From Betaproteobacteria bacterium (GTDB taxonomy: Bacteria > Pseudomonadota > Gammaproteobacteria > Burkholderiales > Casimicrobiaceae), in assembly GCA_003153335.1 (NCBI GenBank), contig PLYG01000173.1, forward strand, positions 749 through 10,534: 9,786 nt of DNA, read 5' to 3'. The notes beneath the pieces were generated by a model. The model did no database searches and had not been told where the DNA came from. It was given only the letters and a program-made list of their open reading frames with translations. The position numbers and the translations under genes were made by a program. Below, piece by piece: positions 1 through 6,053 of this stretch (within the stretch, counting starts at the first letter, position 1; the number at the start of each line of letters is the position of its first letter).

Positions 1-2
1 TC

Positions 3-695
3 GAGGCGACCAGCGGCAATACCGGCATCGCGCTGGCGATGGTAGCGGCCATTCGCGGCTACAAGATGGTGCTGGTAATGCCCGACAACCTGTCGCTGGA
101 GCGGCGGTCGAGCATGAAGGTCTACGGCGCGGAACTGGTGCTGACGGCGGCAGCGAAAGGCGGCATGGAGTTCGCGCGCGATCTCGCTGCCGAGATGGTG
201 GCGGAGGGCAAAGGCAAGATGCTCGATCAATTCGCCAATCCGGACAATCCATTGTCGCATCTGCGCGGAACCGGTCCTGAAATCTGGCGCGACACCGAAG
301 GCAAGGTCACGCACTTTGTCAGCGCGATGGGCACCACAGGCACCATCATCGGCACGTCGCGCTTTCTCAAGCAGCAGAATCCGGCGATACAAGTCATTGG
401 CGCGCAACCGGCGGAAGGTTCGCAAATTCCCGGCATCAGAAAGTGGACCGAGGCCTATCAGCCGCGTATCTACGATGGCTCGCTGATCGACCGGCTGGAA
501 CTGGTCACGCAGAAGGAAGCCGAAGACATGGCGCGGCGCCTGGCACACGAGGAAGGAATTTTCGGTGGCGTCTCTTCGGGCGGCGCATTGGCGGTCACGC
601 TCGGCGTGGCGCGCGAGTTGCAGGAGGCCGTTGTCGTGTTCATTGTCTGCGACCGCGGCGACCGCTATCTTTCGACCGGTGTTTTTTCCGAATGA
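3..695 (+). CDS. cysM: Cysteine synthase B (O-acetylserine sulfhydrylase B), 5'-truncated by the window edge
   Basis: PLP enzyme of the cysteine synthase family. It makes L-cysteine from O-acetyl-L-serine and sulfide (or thiosulfate for the B isozyme) in the cytoplasm. The frame is open from base 3, giving 230 visible residues; about 65-70 N-terminal residues, including the Schiff-base lysine, lie outside the window. Visible motifs are the substrate loop TSGNTG at the very start, the phosphate-binding loop MGTTGT (about residue 109), GIRKW (about residue 143), and SSGG near the C-terminus, whose serine contacts the pyridine nitrogen. The tail DRGDRYLSTGVF is the form I associate with CysM rather than CysK, which supports the B isozyme. 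The first ATG (base 39) is internal to the conserved fold and is not the true start. The stop overlaps the start of the exonuclease gene (ATGA), suggesting translational coupling. Family assignment is firm; CysM versus CysK is fairly sure. Confidence 0.93.
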   Translation, partial: EATSGNTGIALAMVAAIRGYKMVLVMPDNLSLERRSSMKVYGAELVLTAAAKGGMEFARDLAAEMVAEGKGKMLDQFANPDNPLSHLRGTGPEIWRDTEGKVTHFVSAMGTTGTIIGTSRFLKQQNPAIQVIGAQPAEGSQIPGIRKWTEAYQPRIYDGSLIDRLELVTQKEAEDMARRLAHEEGIFGGVSSGGALAVTLGVARELQEAVVVFIVCDRGDRYLSTGVFSE

Positions 696-1477
696 ATCCC
701 TGCCTTGTCTTTGACATCGAAACCGTCCCCGATGTGGCCGGGTTGCGCCGCCTGCACGATCTTCCCCCGAGTTTGAGCGATGCCGACGTCGGGGCTGCTG
801 CGCAGACACTGCGCCGCCAGACCAGCGGCAGCGACTTTCTCCCGCACTACCTGCAGCGCGTGGTCGCGATCTCGTGCGTGCTGCGCGCGGGAACCAAGCT
901 TGCGGTCTGGTCGCTGGGCGATCCCGATGATGGCGAAGCCGTGCTGATCGCCTGCTTCTTCGAATTATTCGACCGCTATACGCCGCAGGTCGTTTCGTGG
1001 AACGGCGGTGGCTTTGACTTTCCGGTGTTGCACTATCGCAGCCTGATTCACGGGATCACCGCGCCGCGGTACTGGGAGTGGGGCGATGAGGATCGCGACT
1101 TCCGGTACAACAACTATTTGAATCGGTATCACACGCGACATATCGACTTGATGGATTTGCTGGCGCAATTCCAGGCGCGCGCCTACGCGCCGCTGGACGC
1201 GATGGCGAAGCTGTGCGGCCTGCCCGGCAAGCTGGGAATGGACGGCTCGCAGGTGTGGGGCGCCTATCAGCGCGGCGAAATCGCGGCCATACGCGCGTAC
1301 TGCGAGACCGATGTGGTGAACACCTATTTGCTCTATCTGCGGTTCATGCAGTTGCGCGGCGTTCTGAACGCCGATGCTTACGCCGAAGAAGTGGCGCTGA
1401 CCCGGAAACGGCTCGGTGAATTGCCAGAGCAGCCTTGGGGCGAGTATTTGCGCGAATGGAGCGCCGGCGCGTCGTAA
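692..1477 (+). CDS. Predicted 3'-5' exonuclease, DNA polymerase B exonuclease-like (DEDD superfamily)
   Basis: 261 aa, cytoplasmic. The N-terminus MNPCLVFDIETVPD carries the ExoI D-x-E motif (D8, E10). ExoII is NGGGFDFPVL, with N104 and D109, and ExoIII is the YCETDVVNTY segment with D207. These match the DEDD-fold stand-alone exonucleases related to the proofreading domain of family B polymerases. Length is normal for a single-domain protein with no polymerase part. I chose the ATG at 692 because the conserved motif starts there; the open frame upstream to 443 only shadows cysM. No good Shine-Dalgarno is visible, and the ATGA overlap with the cysM stop implies translation by coupling. The likely role is in DNA repair or nucleic acid turnover; the substrate is unknown. 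I recall cysM-exonuclease pairs in other betaproteobacteria, but the functional reason is unclear. Confidence 0.88.
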   Translation: MNPCLVFDIETVPDVAGLRRLHDLPPSLSDADVGAAAQTLRRQTSGSDFLPHYLQRVVAISCVLRAGTKLAVWSLGDPDDGEAVLIACFFELFDRYTPQVVSWNGGGFDFPVLHYRSLIHGITAPRYWEWGDEDRDFRYNNYLNRYHTRHIDLMDLLAQFQARAYAPLDAMAKLCGLPGKLGMDGSQVWGAYQRGEIAAIRAYCETDVVNTYLLYLRFMQLRGVLNADAYAEEVALTRKRLGELPEQPWGEYLREWSAGAS

Positions 1478-1574
1478 AGCCCGGACGCGTGGAGGTTTAC
1501 TGCCAATTCTTGCGGGAAATGTAACCAGGTGTTGCGCTGTTCCACCTTCCCACCTGCAATGGGGCACCGCCAAC

Positions 1575-2420
1575 TTATGGCAACCGGACAACTCCGGTGC
1601 CGAGCTCAATGACGTTACCGGAAACCAGAATCTCCCGGCCTGGTGTAACTCGCAATCCGAGACGGCATGGGCGCCCAACGGCTGCACCTTGCGCCACGGC
1701 GAGGTCGACCGGCAATGATTGCGAAGTGGCGAGCATCCAGCCGCCCAGATTGGCGCAGGCAGACCCGGTCCCCGGGTCCTCGATGACGTTGGTGTGCTTG
1801 GTAAAGAAAAACCGCGACTCCACATTGCGCGGTCCGGCGTAGGCCCAGACGTAACACATCGCCTGTCCTATGCTGTTCCGGGGCCAATCGACGATCGTCC
1901 CCGCGTCCGGATCGGCCCGGCGCACGGCATCGACGCTGGCAAGCGGCACTATGAGTTGCTCAGCGCCGGTGTTGACCCACAGCGGCTCCGCACCGATGTC
2001 TTGCGGCGCCAGCCGCAAATACCGCGCCAGCCGTTCCCGGTCGATCCCGGGCGGCCTTGTCTTGGGAGCTTGTGCGCTCAGCGTCCAGGTGTCCCCGTTC
2101 GCCGATACGGGAATGATTCCGGCGCGCATTTCGAGGGTGACAGCGTTCGGGGCGCCAAGCAAACTGCGCACGACGTGCGCAGTGCCGAGCGTGGGGTGAC
2201 CGGCGAATGGCATTTCGAACGTTGGCGTGTAGATGCGCACCCGCGCCGTTGCCTTGGCGGAAGGAAGTATGAAGGTGGTTTCGGACAGGTTGAATTGCAG
2301 CGCCAGCGCCTGCATTGTTCTGTCATCCAGGCCCCGCGCGTCTTCGAATACACAGAGCGGGTTTCCTTCCAGCGGTGCACCGGCAAACACATTGACCAGT
2401 CGATAGCGATAGGATGGCAT
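1575..2420 (-). CDS. PhzF family isomerase/epimerase-like protein
   Basis: 281 aa with the two-domain diaminopimelate-epimerase-like fold of PhzF. The first half has VFAGAPLEGNPLCVF (about 11-25), NLSETTF with E47 at the position of the catalytic glutamate of PhzF, and FAGHPTLGTAHV with H75. The second half has EDPGTGSACANLGGW, with D215 next to the small-residue loop that closes the active site. The start at 2420 is preferred over a TTG seven codons upstream: GGAG lies 8 bases before this ATG, and family members begin close to the VNVFA motif. No phenazine genes are nearby, so this is one of the many PhzF-like proteins of unknown substrate; true phenazine synthesis is unlikely. It lies 38 bases after the bepA stop on the same strand and is probably read from the bepA transcript. 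Fold and family are firm, function is not. Confidence 0.92.
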   Translation of the reverse strand: MPSYRYRLVNVFAGAPLEGNPLCVFEDARGLDDRTMQALALQFNLSETTFILPSAKATARVRIYTPTFEMPFAGHPTLGTAHVVRSLLGAPNAVTLEMRAGIIPVSANGDTWTLSAQAPKTRPPGIDRERLARYLRLAPQDIGAEPLWVNTGAEQLIVPLASVDAVRRADPDAGTIVDWPRNSIGQAMCYVWAYAGPRNVESRFFFTKHTNVIEDPGTGSACANLGGWMLATSQSLPVDLAVAQGAAVGRPCRLGLRVTPGREILVSGNVIELGTGVVRLP

Positions 2421-2458
2421 AGCGACAACTCCGGTGAGCAACGGGCTAGCGAAGGCTG

Positions 2459-3940
2459 TTACGGCTGCAGGTACTGCGAGGCCAGCTTGCCGAATTCCTT
2501 TCCTTGATCTGCCAGGTCCTGCTTGAGCGCGCGCAGGCGCGATTCGGCGGTCGATATCTGATAGAAGTTGCCGTCACCTGCCTTGAGGGCAAGTTCGAAT
2601 TGTTCGATCGCGCCGCGCAAATTGCCCAGCCGCACGTAGTATTCGCCCTGATGCGCGTGCTCTTGCATCTTCTTGCCAAGTGCCGCATAGCTCTTTGCTG
2701 CAAGTTGATGCAGTCTGCCGTCATCCGGAAAGCGCAGCAACTGGCCCTCGATAAACTGGATGGCGGCAGCGTGCTGCCCGGTCTCGATCAGTGCGTCGGG
2801 ATAGTCGTAAACGAGCTGCATGTGATTGGGATAGCGCTGGAGCGCTGCCTGGTACCTTTTGATCGCGACGTCGCGCTGTCCTGCCTGCGAGAGCACTTGC
2901 CCCGCCATCGCCTCGATCATTGCATGCGGTGCCGCGGTTTTTTCCAGCACGGCGAGCTCCTTTACAGCGCGCTCCAGCTGCTTGTCGCGCAGCAATGAAG
3001 CGACCAGGCCGTAGCGCGTTGCCGATTCGTCGTTGAACTTCTTTTCGGCGAGGCTTGTCTCAAAATAAAGGATCGCGTCCTTTGCCGTGCCTTGATAGCT
3101 CTTGAGCAATGCTCGCACAAAATTGAAATCCCGCGAATCCGGCACCTGGCGGTACGGTTTGGCTTCGGCGCGATTGATCGCCTCGGCAATCCGTTCGTAG
3201 GTTATCGGATGGGTGCGCAGATAACTCGGCGTGTTGCTGTCGTAGACGCGAAGGGTGCGCTGCAGCCGTTCGAGCATCGTGGCCATCGCGCGCGTATCGA
3301 ACCCCGCCTTGTCGAGAACCTGGAAACCGATCCGGTCCGCTTCACGCTCGTTGTCCCGGCTGAAATTGAGTTGGTTTTGAATGGAGGCCGCTTGCGCGGC
3401 GGCAATGCCGCCGCTGGCTAAATCCGGACGCGAGCGCGCTGCCAGCACGGCGACTGCCATCGCGGCGAGCGTGACGAGCTGGTTCTTGGTTTCCCCGGCG
3501 ATCTGGCGCGCGATATGGAGCTGCGTTACATGCGAGATTTCGTGGGCCAGCACGCTGGCAAGCTCCGATTCGTTCTGGGTCATCAGCAACAACCCGGTGT
3601 GCACTGCGACAAAGCCACCTGGGAGGGCGAACGCGTTGATGGACGGGTCGTCGACTGCAAAAAACTGGAAATCCTGTTTGGAGGCGGACGATGCGAGGAC
3701 CAAGCGGTGGCCAAGGTTGTTTAGATAGGCGTTGACCTCGGGATCGTCAAGGTACGCGCCGCTGGCATGCACCTGCCGCATCGTTGCCTCGCCGAGCTTG
3801 CGTTCCTGCGCCGGCGAAATGACCGCTTGAGAGCTGTCGCCCAGTTCCGGCAACGTCTGGCCGGGTCCACTTTGGGCCGGCAGCAATCCGGCGATGACAA
3901 AAAGATGCGCGAACAACGCGCGGCGGGTGGAAAGGCGCAT
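2459..3940 (-). CDS. bepA: Periplasmic M48 metalloprotease/chaperone with TPR domain, BepA (YfgC) type
   Basis: 493 aa, close to the 487 of E. coli BepA. BepA is a periplasmic zinc protease and chaperone that helps LptD and other beta-barrels assemble at the BAM complex and degrades stalled ones. A basic N-terminus and hydrophobic stretch (about 1-25) make a signal peptide. The M48 domain carries HEISH (H133, E134, H137), then NEREAD with E200 as third zinc ligand. THP at 243-245 supplies H244, the counterpart of the regulatory histidine of E. coli BepA. The C-terminal part (about 270-490) is helical with repeated A/Y/L spacing typical of TPRs, including HQGEYYVRLGNLRGAIEQF. All catalytic ligands are present, so it should be active. 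An in-frame stop lies 18 bases before the ATG, fixing the start region; the Shine-Dalgarno is poor. It is followed by the PhzF-like gene. Confidence 0.93.
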   Translation of the reverse strand: MRLSTRRALFAHLFVIAGLLPAQSGPGQTLPELGDSSQAVISPAQERKLGEATMRQVHASGAYLDDPEVNAYLNNLGHRLVLASSASKQDFQFFAVDDPSINAFALPGGFVAVHTGLLLMTQNESELASVLAHEISHVTQLHIARQIAGETKNQLVTLAAMAVAVLAARSRPDLASGGIAAAQAASIQNQLNFSRDNEREADRIGFQVLDKAGFDTRAMATMLERLQRTLRVYDSNTPSYLRTHPITYERIAEAINRAEAKPYRQVPDSRDFNFVRALLKSYQGTAKDAILYFETSLAEKKFNDESATRYGLVASLLRDKQLERAVKELAVLEKTAAPHAMIEAMAGQVLSQAGQRDVAIKRYQAALQRYPNHMQLVYDYPDALIETGQHAAAIQFIEGQLLRFPDDGRLHQLAAKSYAALGKKMQEHAHQGEYYVRLGNLRGAIEQFELALKAGDGNFYQISTAESRLRALKQDLADQGKEFGKLASQYLQP

Positions 3941-4036
3941 GGAATCAGGGAATGGTCAGGAAGAAAAGCATGAGTACGAAAGCAGTGATTGGCGATGCTG
4001 CAATGATCAGTCTCCACCTTGGTGATACTGCGCCTA

Positions 4037-4065
4037 AGAATATCTCCTGATTGGTTCAGGAACAA
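4037..4065 (-). promoter_or_regulatory. Possible bepA promoter with a dyad in the spacer
   Basis: Read on the minus strand, TTGTTC (4060-4065) and TATTCT (4037-4042) are separated by 17 bases, a correct sigma70 spacing with a weak -35 and a fair -10. The spacer contains a perfect inverted repeat TCCTGA-N5-TCAGGA (4045-4061), which could be an operator. The start codon of bepA is about 97 bases downstream of the -10. This is a pattern match only, with no experimental or comparative support. Confidence 0.35.
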
Positions 4066-4083
4066 GCCTCAAGTCTACACTTA

Positions 4084-4250
4084 ACAGGCTGTTGAAAGGC
4101 TGCTGCTGACCATCTGCGGCCGCTGTTGCCAAGTGAGACGGTGCTCGAAATCCTCACGTACGTCCAAGTACGCTGCGGTTTCTGCGCGCCTCATTTACCA
4201 AACTGAGGCCTTGCATATGACCATCCTCGCTACACTTTTCAACAGCCTGT
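4084..4250. repeat. MITE-like or interspersed palindromic element with 14-base terminal inverted repeats
   Basis: The ends are perfect inverted repeats, ACAGGCTGTTGAAA at 4084-4097 and its reverse complement at 4237-4250, enclosing 139 bases. Inside are two more hairpins: CGTAC-N6-GTACG (4157-4172), within a longer imperfect stem, and GCCTCA-N10-TGAGGC (4188-4209). No transposase is present and no clear target-site duplication is visible at the borders. The end sequence and the inner stretch around TCCTCACGTAC resemble an intergenic repeat I recall from several beta- and gammaproteobacterial genomes; this is memory, not a search. It sits between the divergent genes bepA and moaC and may act as a terminator, promoter part or mobilised relic. 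The small open frame crossing it (4133-4321) is not credible as a gene. Confidence 0.7.
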
Positions 4251-4262
4251 CAACGCAACCGA

Positions 4263-4271
4263 TGCTAAGAT
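4263..4271 (+). promoter_or_regulatory. Possible extended -10 for moaC
   Basis: TGCTAAGAT fits an extended -10 (TG-N-TAAGAT, 4 of 6 to TATAAT) 39 bases before the moaC start. No convincing -35 lies at the proper distance; that place is occupied by the right inverted repeat of the 4084-4250 element. Weak call. Confidence 0.25.
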
Positions 4272-4310
4272 GCGCGATCCGGGAAAAAGTTGCCGAGGAG
4301 CATTTTTGCT

Positions 4311-4811
4311 GTGGTGAATAGGGAAGCCGGTTCTGCCCTGACTCACTTCGATGTCGAGGGCCAGGCGCATATGGTCGACGTTTCGTCCAAGCCCGACAGC
4401 TTTCGCGTGGCGCGCGCGACCGGCCGCATCAGCATGTTGCCGGCAACGCTGGCGCTGATCGAAACCGGTGAAGCCGGCAAAGGCGACGTGCTCGGGATTG
4501 CGCGCATCGCGGCGATTCAGGCGGCCAAACGCACCAGCGAGTTAATTCCGCTCTGCCATCCGCTGTCGCTCACCCGCGTTGCCATTGACTTCACCGTTGA
4601 TCGGGCCGCCTCTTCGATCGAGATCCAGGCGACCGCCGAGACGGTGGGCAAGACGGGGGTGGAGATGGAGGCGCTGACTGCGGCCTCGGTGGGACTCCTT
4701 ACCATCTACGACATGTGCAAGGCCGTCGACCGCGGGATGCAGATATTGGCCATCGGGCTGGCCGAAAAGTCCGGTGGCAAGTCGGGTCATTGGCGCCGGT
4801 CCCCGACCTGA
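4311..4811 (+). CDS. moaC: Cyclic pyranopterin monophosphate synthase MoaC
   Basis: 166 aa, close to E. coli MoaC (161). It converts the cyclic triphosphate intermediate made by MoaA into cyclic pyranopterin monophosphate, the first stable intermediate of molybdenum cofactor synthesis, in the cytoplasm. The protein has HMVDVSSK (20-27), GKGDV with K57, KRTSELIPLCHP with H83, KTGVEMEALTAAS (114-126), and YDMCKAV with D134 and K137; these correspond to E. coli K51, H77, D128 and K131. It ends with the family's EKSGGKSG. I chose GTG at 4311 because GAGGAG (4295-4300) ends 10 bases before it. A second GTG (4314) and a TTG at 4290 are alternatives; the TTG would lie upstream of that ribosome binding site. 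It is divergent from bepA, with no other moa genes in view. Confidence 0.95.
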   Translation: MVNREAGSALTHFDVEGQAHMVDVSSKPDSFRVARATGRISMLPATLALIETGEAGKGDVLGIARIAAIQAAKRTSELIPLCHPLSLTRVAIDFTVDRAASSIEIQATAETVGKTGVEMEALTAASVGLLTIYDMCKAVDRGMQILAIGLAEKSGGKSGHWRRSPT

Positions 4812-4824
4812 ACGCATTCTTCCC

Positions 4825-4854
4825 TTTACAGTTCAACGGGTTAAGTGGCATAAT
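4825..4854 (+). promoter_or_regulatory. Sigma70-type promoter upstream of dps
   Basis: TTTACA (4825-4830) and CATAAT (4849-4854) lie 18 bases apart, each matching the consensus at five of six positions. Transcription would start near 4861 and give an untranslated leader of about 120 bases before dps. The promoter begins 14 bases after the moaC stop, so dps probably has its own transcript. No OxyR or IHF site was recognised by eye. Confidence 0.55.
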
Positions 4855-4896
4855 CCACAGTTTGCCGCAGAGGATTGGCGCGCCGAAGCCTCCGAC

Positions 4897-4917
4897 TCGG
4901 GGGTGGGGTGCCCCCGA
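4897..4917 (+). other. GC-rich hairpin in the dps leader
   Basis: TCGGGGG (4897-4903) and CCCCCGA (4911-4917) form a perfect 7-base stem around a 7-base loop. No T-run follows, so it is not a standard terminator. It could shape mRNA stability or translation of dps, or be chance in a GC-rich leader. Confidence 0.4.
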
Positions 4918-4983
4918 CGCGGGATGGCAACAATCGGTGCTGTGGGCCAGTGAGGGCCGGCGCGGCGCCTCGAGGAGAAGAAT

Positions 4984-5457
4984 ATGCGCATCAACATCGG
5001 ATTGAACGACAAGCAGCGGGGCGGAGTTATTACGATCCTGAATACCCTCTTGGGTGATGAGTTTGTGCTGTATGCCAAGACGCGCCGCTTTCACTGGAAT
5101 GTCACGGGTCCCCAGTATGGCGAGTTGCACAAGTTTTTCGAGGCGCAGTACGAAGCGCTGAGCACGATTGTCGACGAAGTCGCAGAGCGGGTCCGCGCCC
5201 TCGACGGGATGGCCGCGGGTTCGCTGGAGGAATTCCTGAAGCTGACCCACCTGCCGGAAGAAGCCAACAAGAAATTCGACGCCAAGGGCATGCTTGCCGC
5301 GTTGCTTGCCGATCATGAGTCGATTGCGCAGCATTTGCGCCAGGATCTGGGCACCTGCGAGGAAAAATGCGGCGACGTCGGAACCAGTGACTTTCTTACC
5401 GGCCTGATGCAGCAGCACGAACATATGGCCTGGATGCTGCGCAGCTATCTGAAATAA
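4984..5457 (+). CDS. dps: Dps family DNA-binding ferritin-like protein
   Basis: 157 aa, typical for Dps. Dodecameric mini-ferritins of this family oxidise Fe(II) with hydrogen peroxide, store the iron and protect DNA. Ferroxidase-site residues are all present with the spacing of Listeria Dps shifted by six: H37 (in FHWNVTG), H49, E53 (acidic replacement of D), D64 and E68 (DEVAERVRALD). The C-terminal helix ends with LMQQHEHMAWMLRSYL. The N-terminus is short, with few basic residues and no long lysine-rich tail, so strong tail-mediated DNA binding is uncertain. C125 and C129 form a CEEKC pair; I recall relatives with a single cysteine here. The start is supported by GAGGAG (4972-4977), 6 bases before the ATG. 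It has its own likely promoter and is convergent with dtd. Confidence 0.94.
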   Translation: MRINIGLNDKQRGGVITILNTLLGDEFVLYAKTRRFHWNVTGPQYGELHKFFEAQYEALSTIVDEVAERVRALDGMAAGSLEEFLKLTHLPEEANKKFDAKGMLAALLADHESIAQHLRQDLGTCEEKCGDVGTSDFLTGLMQQHEHMAWMLRSYLK

Positions 5458-5466
5458 GCGTAACGC

Positions 5467-5503
5467 TCCCTTCTCCCTCTGGGAGAAAGGCTGGGGATGA
5501 GGG
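5467..5503. repeat. REP-like palindrome between convergent genes
   Basis: TTCTCCC (5471-5477) pairs perfectly with GGGAGAA (5481-5487) around a TCT loop, followed by AGGCTGGGGATGAGGG. This resembles the CCCTCTCCC...GGGAGAGGG-TTGGGGTGAGGG repeats widespread in intergenic regions of proteobacteria, as I recall them. It sits between the stops of dps and dtd, where it may act in bidirectional termination or mRNA end protection, although neither strand has a T-run. Confidence 0.55.
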
Positions 5504-5516
5504 AAGTTGCTCCCGT

Positions 5517-5969
5517 CTACTCACGCACCCGCGAATCGAGCCAGATAGTCACCGGCCCGTCGTTGTTCAGCGTGACCGCCATGTCCGCGCCGAATACGCC
5601 CGTCGGGACTGGCCGGCCCAGCGCCAGCGCGAGCTCGGCAACGCACTGTTCAAACAGGGGCTGCGCCGCAGCTGGCGGCGCGGCATTGGAGTAGGACGGG
5701 CGATTGCCCTTCTGGGTCGAGGCGAAAAGCGTGAACTGGCTCACCGCCAGGATGCTGCCGCCGATGTCCAGAACCGATCGGTTCATGACGCCCGCATCGT
5801 CGTTGAAAATCCGCAGATTGACGATCTTTCTCGTGAGCCAGGCGATATCTTCCTTGCCGTCGGCCGCGGTGACACCCACCAGCAGCAAGAGCCCCTGGCC
5901 GATTGCACCCGCGACCGTGCCGTCGACGGCAACCGAAGCATGGGTAACCCGCTGGACAAGGGCCCGCAT
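5517..5969 (-). CDS. dtd: D-aminoacyl-tRNA deacylase (DTD1)
   Basis: 150 aa, close to the usual 145-150. DTD removes D-amino acids, and mischarged glycine, from tRNAs in the cytoplasm and so protects translation. The protein begins MRALVQRVTHASVAVDG as in the family. The two signature motifs are present: SQFTL (77-81) and GPVT (138-141), the Gly-cisPro element that gives chiral selectivity. KGNRPSYSNAAPP (88-100) is also family-typical. The start at 5969 is supported by AGGGA about 8 bases upstream. It is convergent with dps and divergent from the aminotransferase gene, with 84 bases between the start codons that must hold both promoters; none stands out. Confidence 0.96.
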   Translation of the reverse strand: MRALVQRVTHASVAVDGTVAGAIGQGLLLLVGVTAADGKEDIAWLTRKIVNLRIFNDDAGVMNRSVLDIGGSILAVSQFTLFASTQKGNRPSYSNAAPPAAAQPLFEQCVAELALALGRPVPTGVFGADMAVTLNNDGPVTIWLDSRVRE

Positions 5970-6053
5970 CGCGATCGTCCCTGGACGAAAAAGGGAAGTG
6001 TAGTCCGCGCGGTCGCCGCCCGGATAGTAGAATCCGTCTGCGGTCGCCAGACA

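Noticed and set aside
443..691. N-terminal extension of the exonuclease frame inside cysM
   Set aside because: It overlaps the well-conserved cysM coding sequence in another frame. The recognised exonuclease motif starts directly at the ATG at 692.
1478..1574. Possible terminator between the exonuclease and the PhzF-like gene
   Set aside because: Only a 5-base stem (AGGTG/CACCT) with an 11-base loop and no T-run on either strand; too weak to call.
965..1825. Long minus-strand open frame over the exonuclease gene and the 3' end of the PhzF gene
   Set aside because: It is antisense to recognised genes and low in sensible protein character. Long antisense frames are common in GC-rich DNA.
1575..2420. 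Phenazine biosynthesis locus
   Set aside because: A PhzF-like protein alone is not evidence; none of the other phenazine genes are present.
1719..2507. Plus-strand 262-residue open frame opposite the PhzF-like gene
   Set aside because: It is a shadow frame of a clearly recognised gene, rich in Arg, Pro and Gly, without domain motifs.
4071..4260. Insertion sequence with transposase
   Set aside because: Terminal inverted repeats exist, but the interior is 139 bases with no transposase coding, so it is listed only as a repeat element.
4133..4321. 62-residue open frame across the inverted-repeat element
   Set aside because: It runs through both a structured repeat and the start of moaC, has no ribosome binding site worth the name, and shows no recognisable protein features.
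4699..5424. Minus-strand 241-residue open frame opposite dps
   Set aside because: It is antisense to dps, the dps promoter and the moaC end, with no family resemblance.
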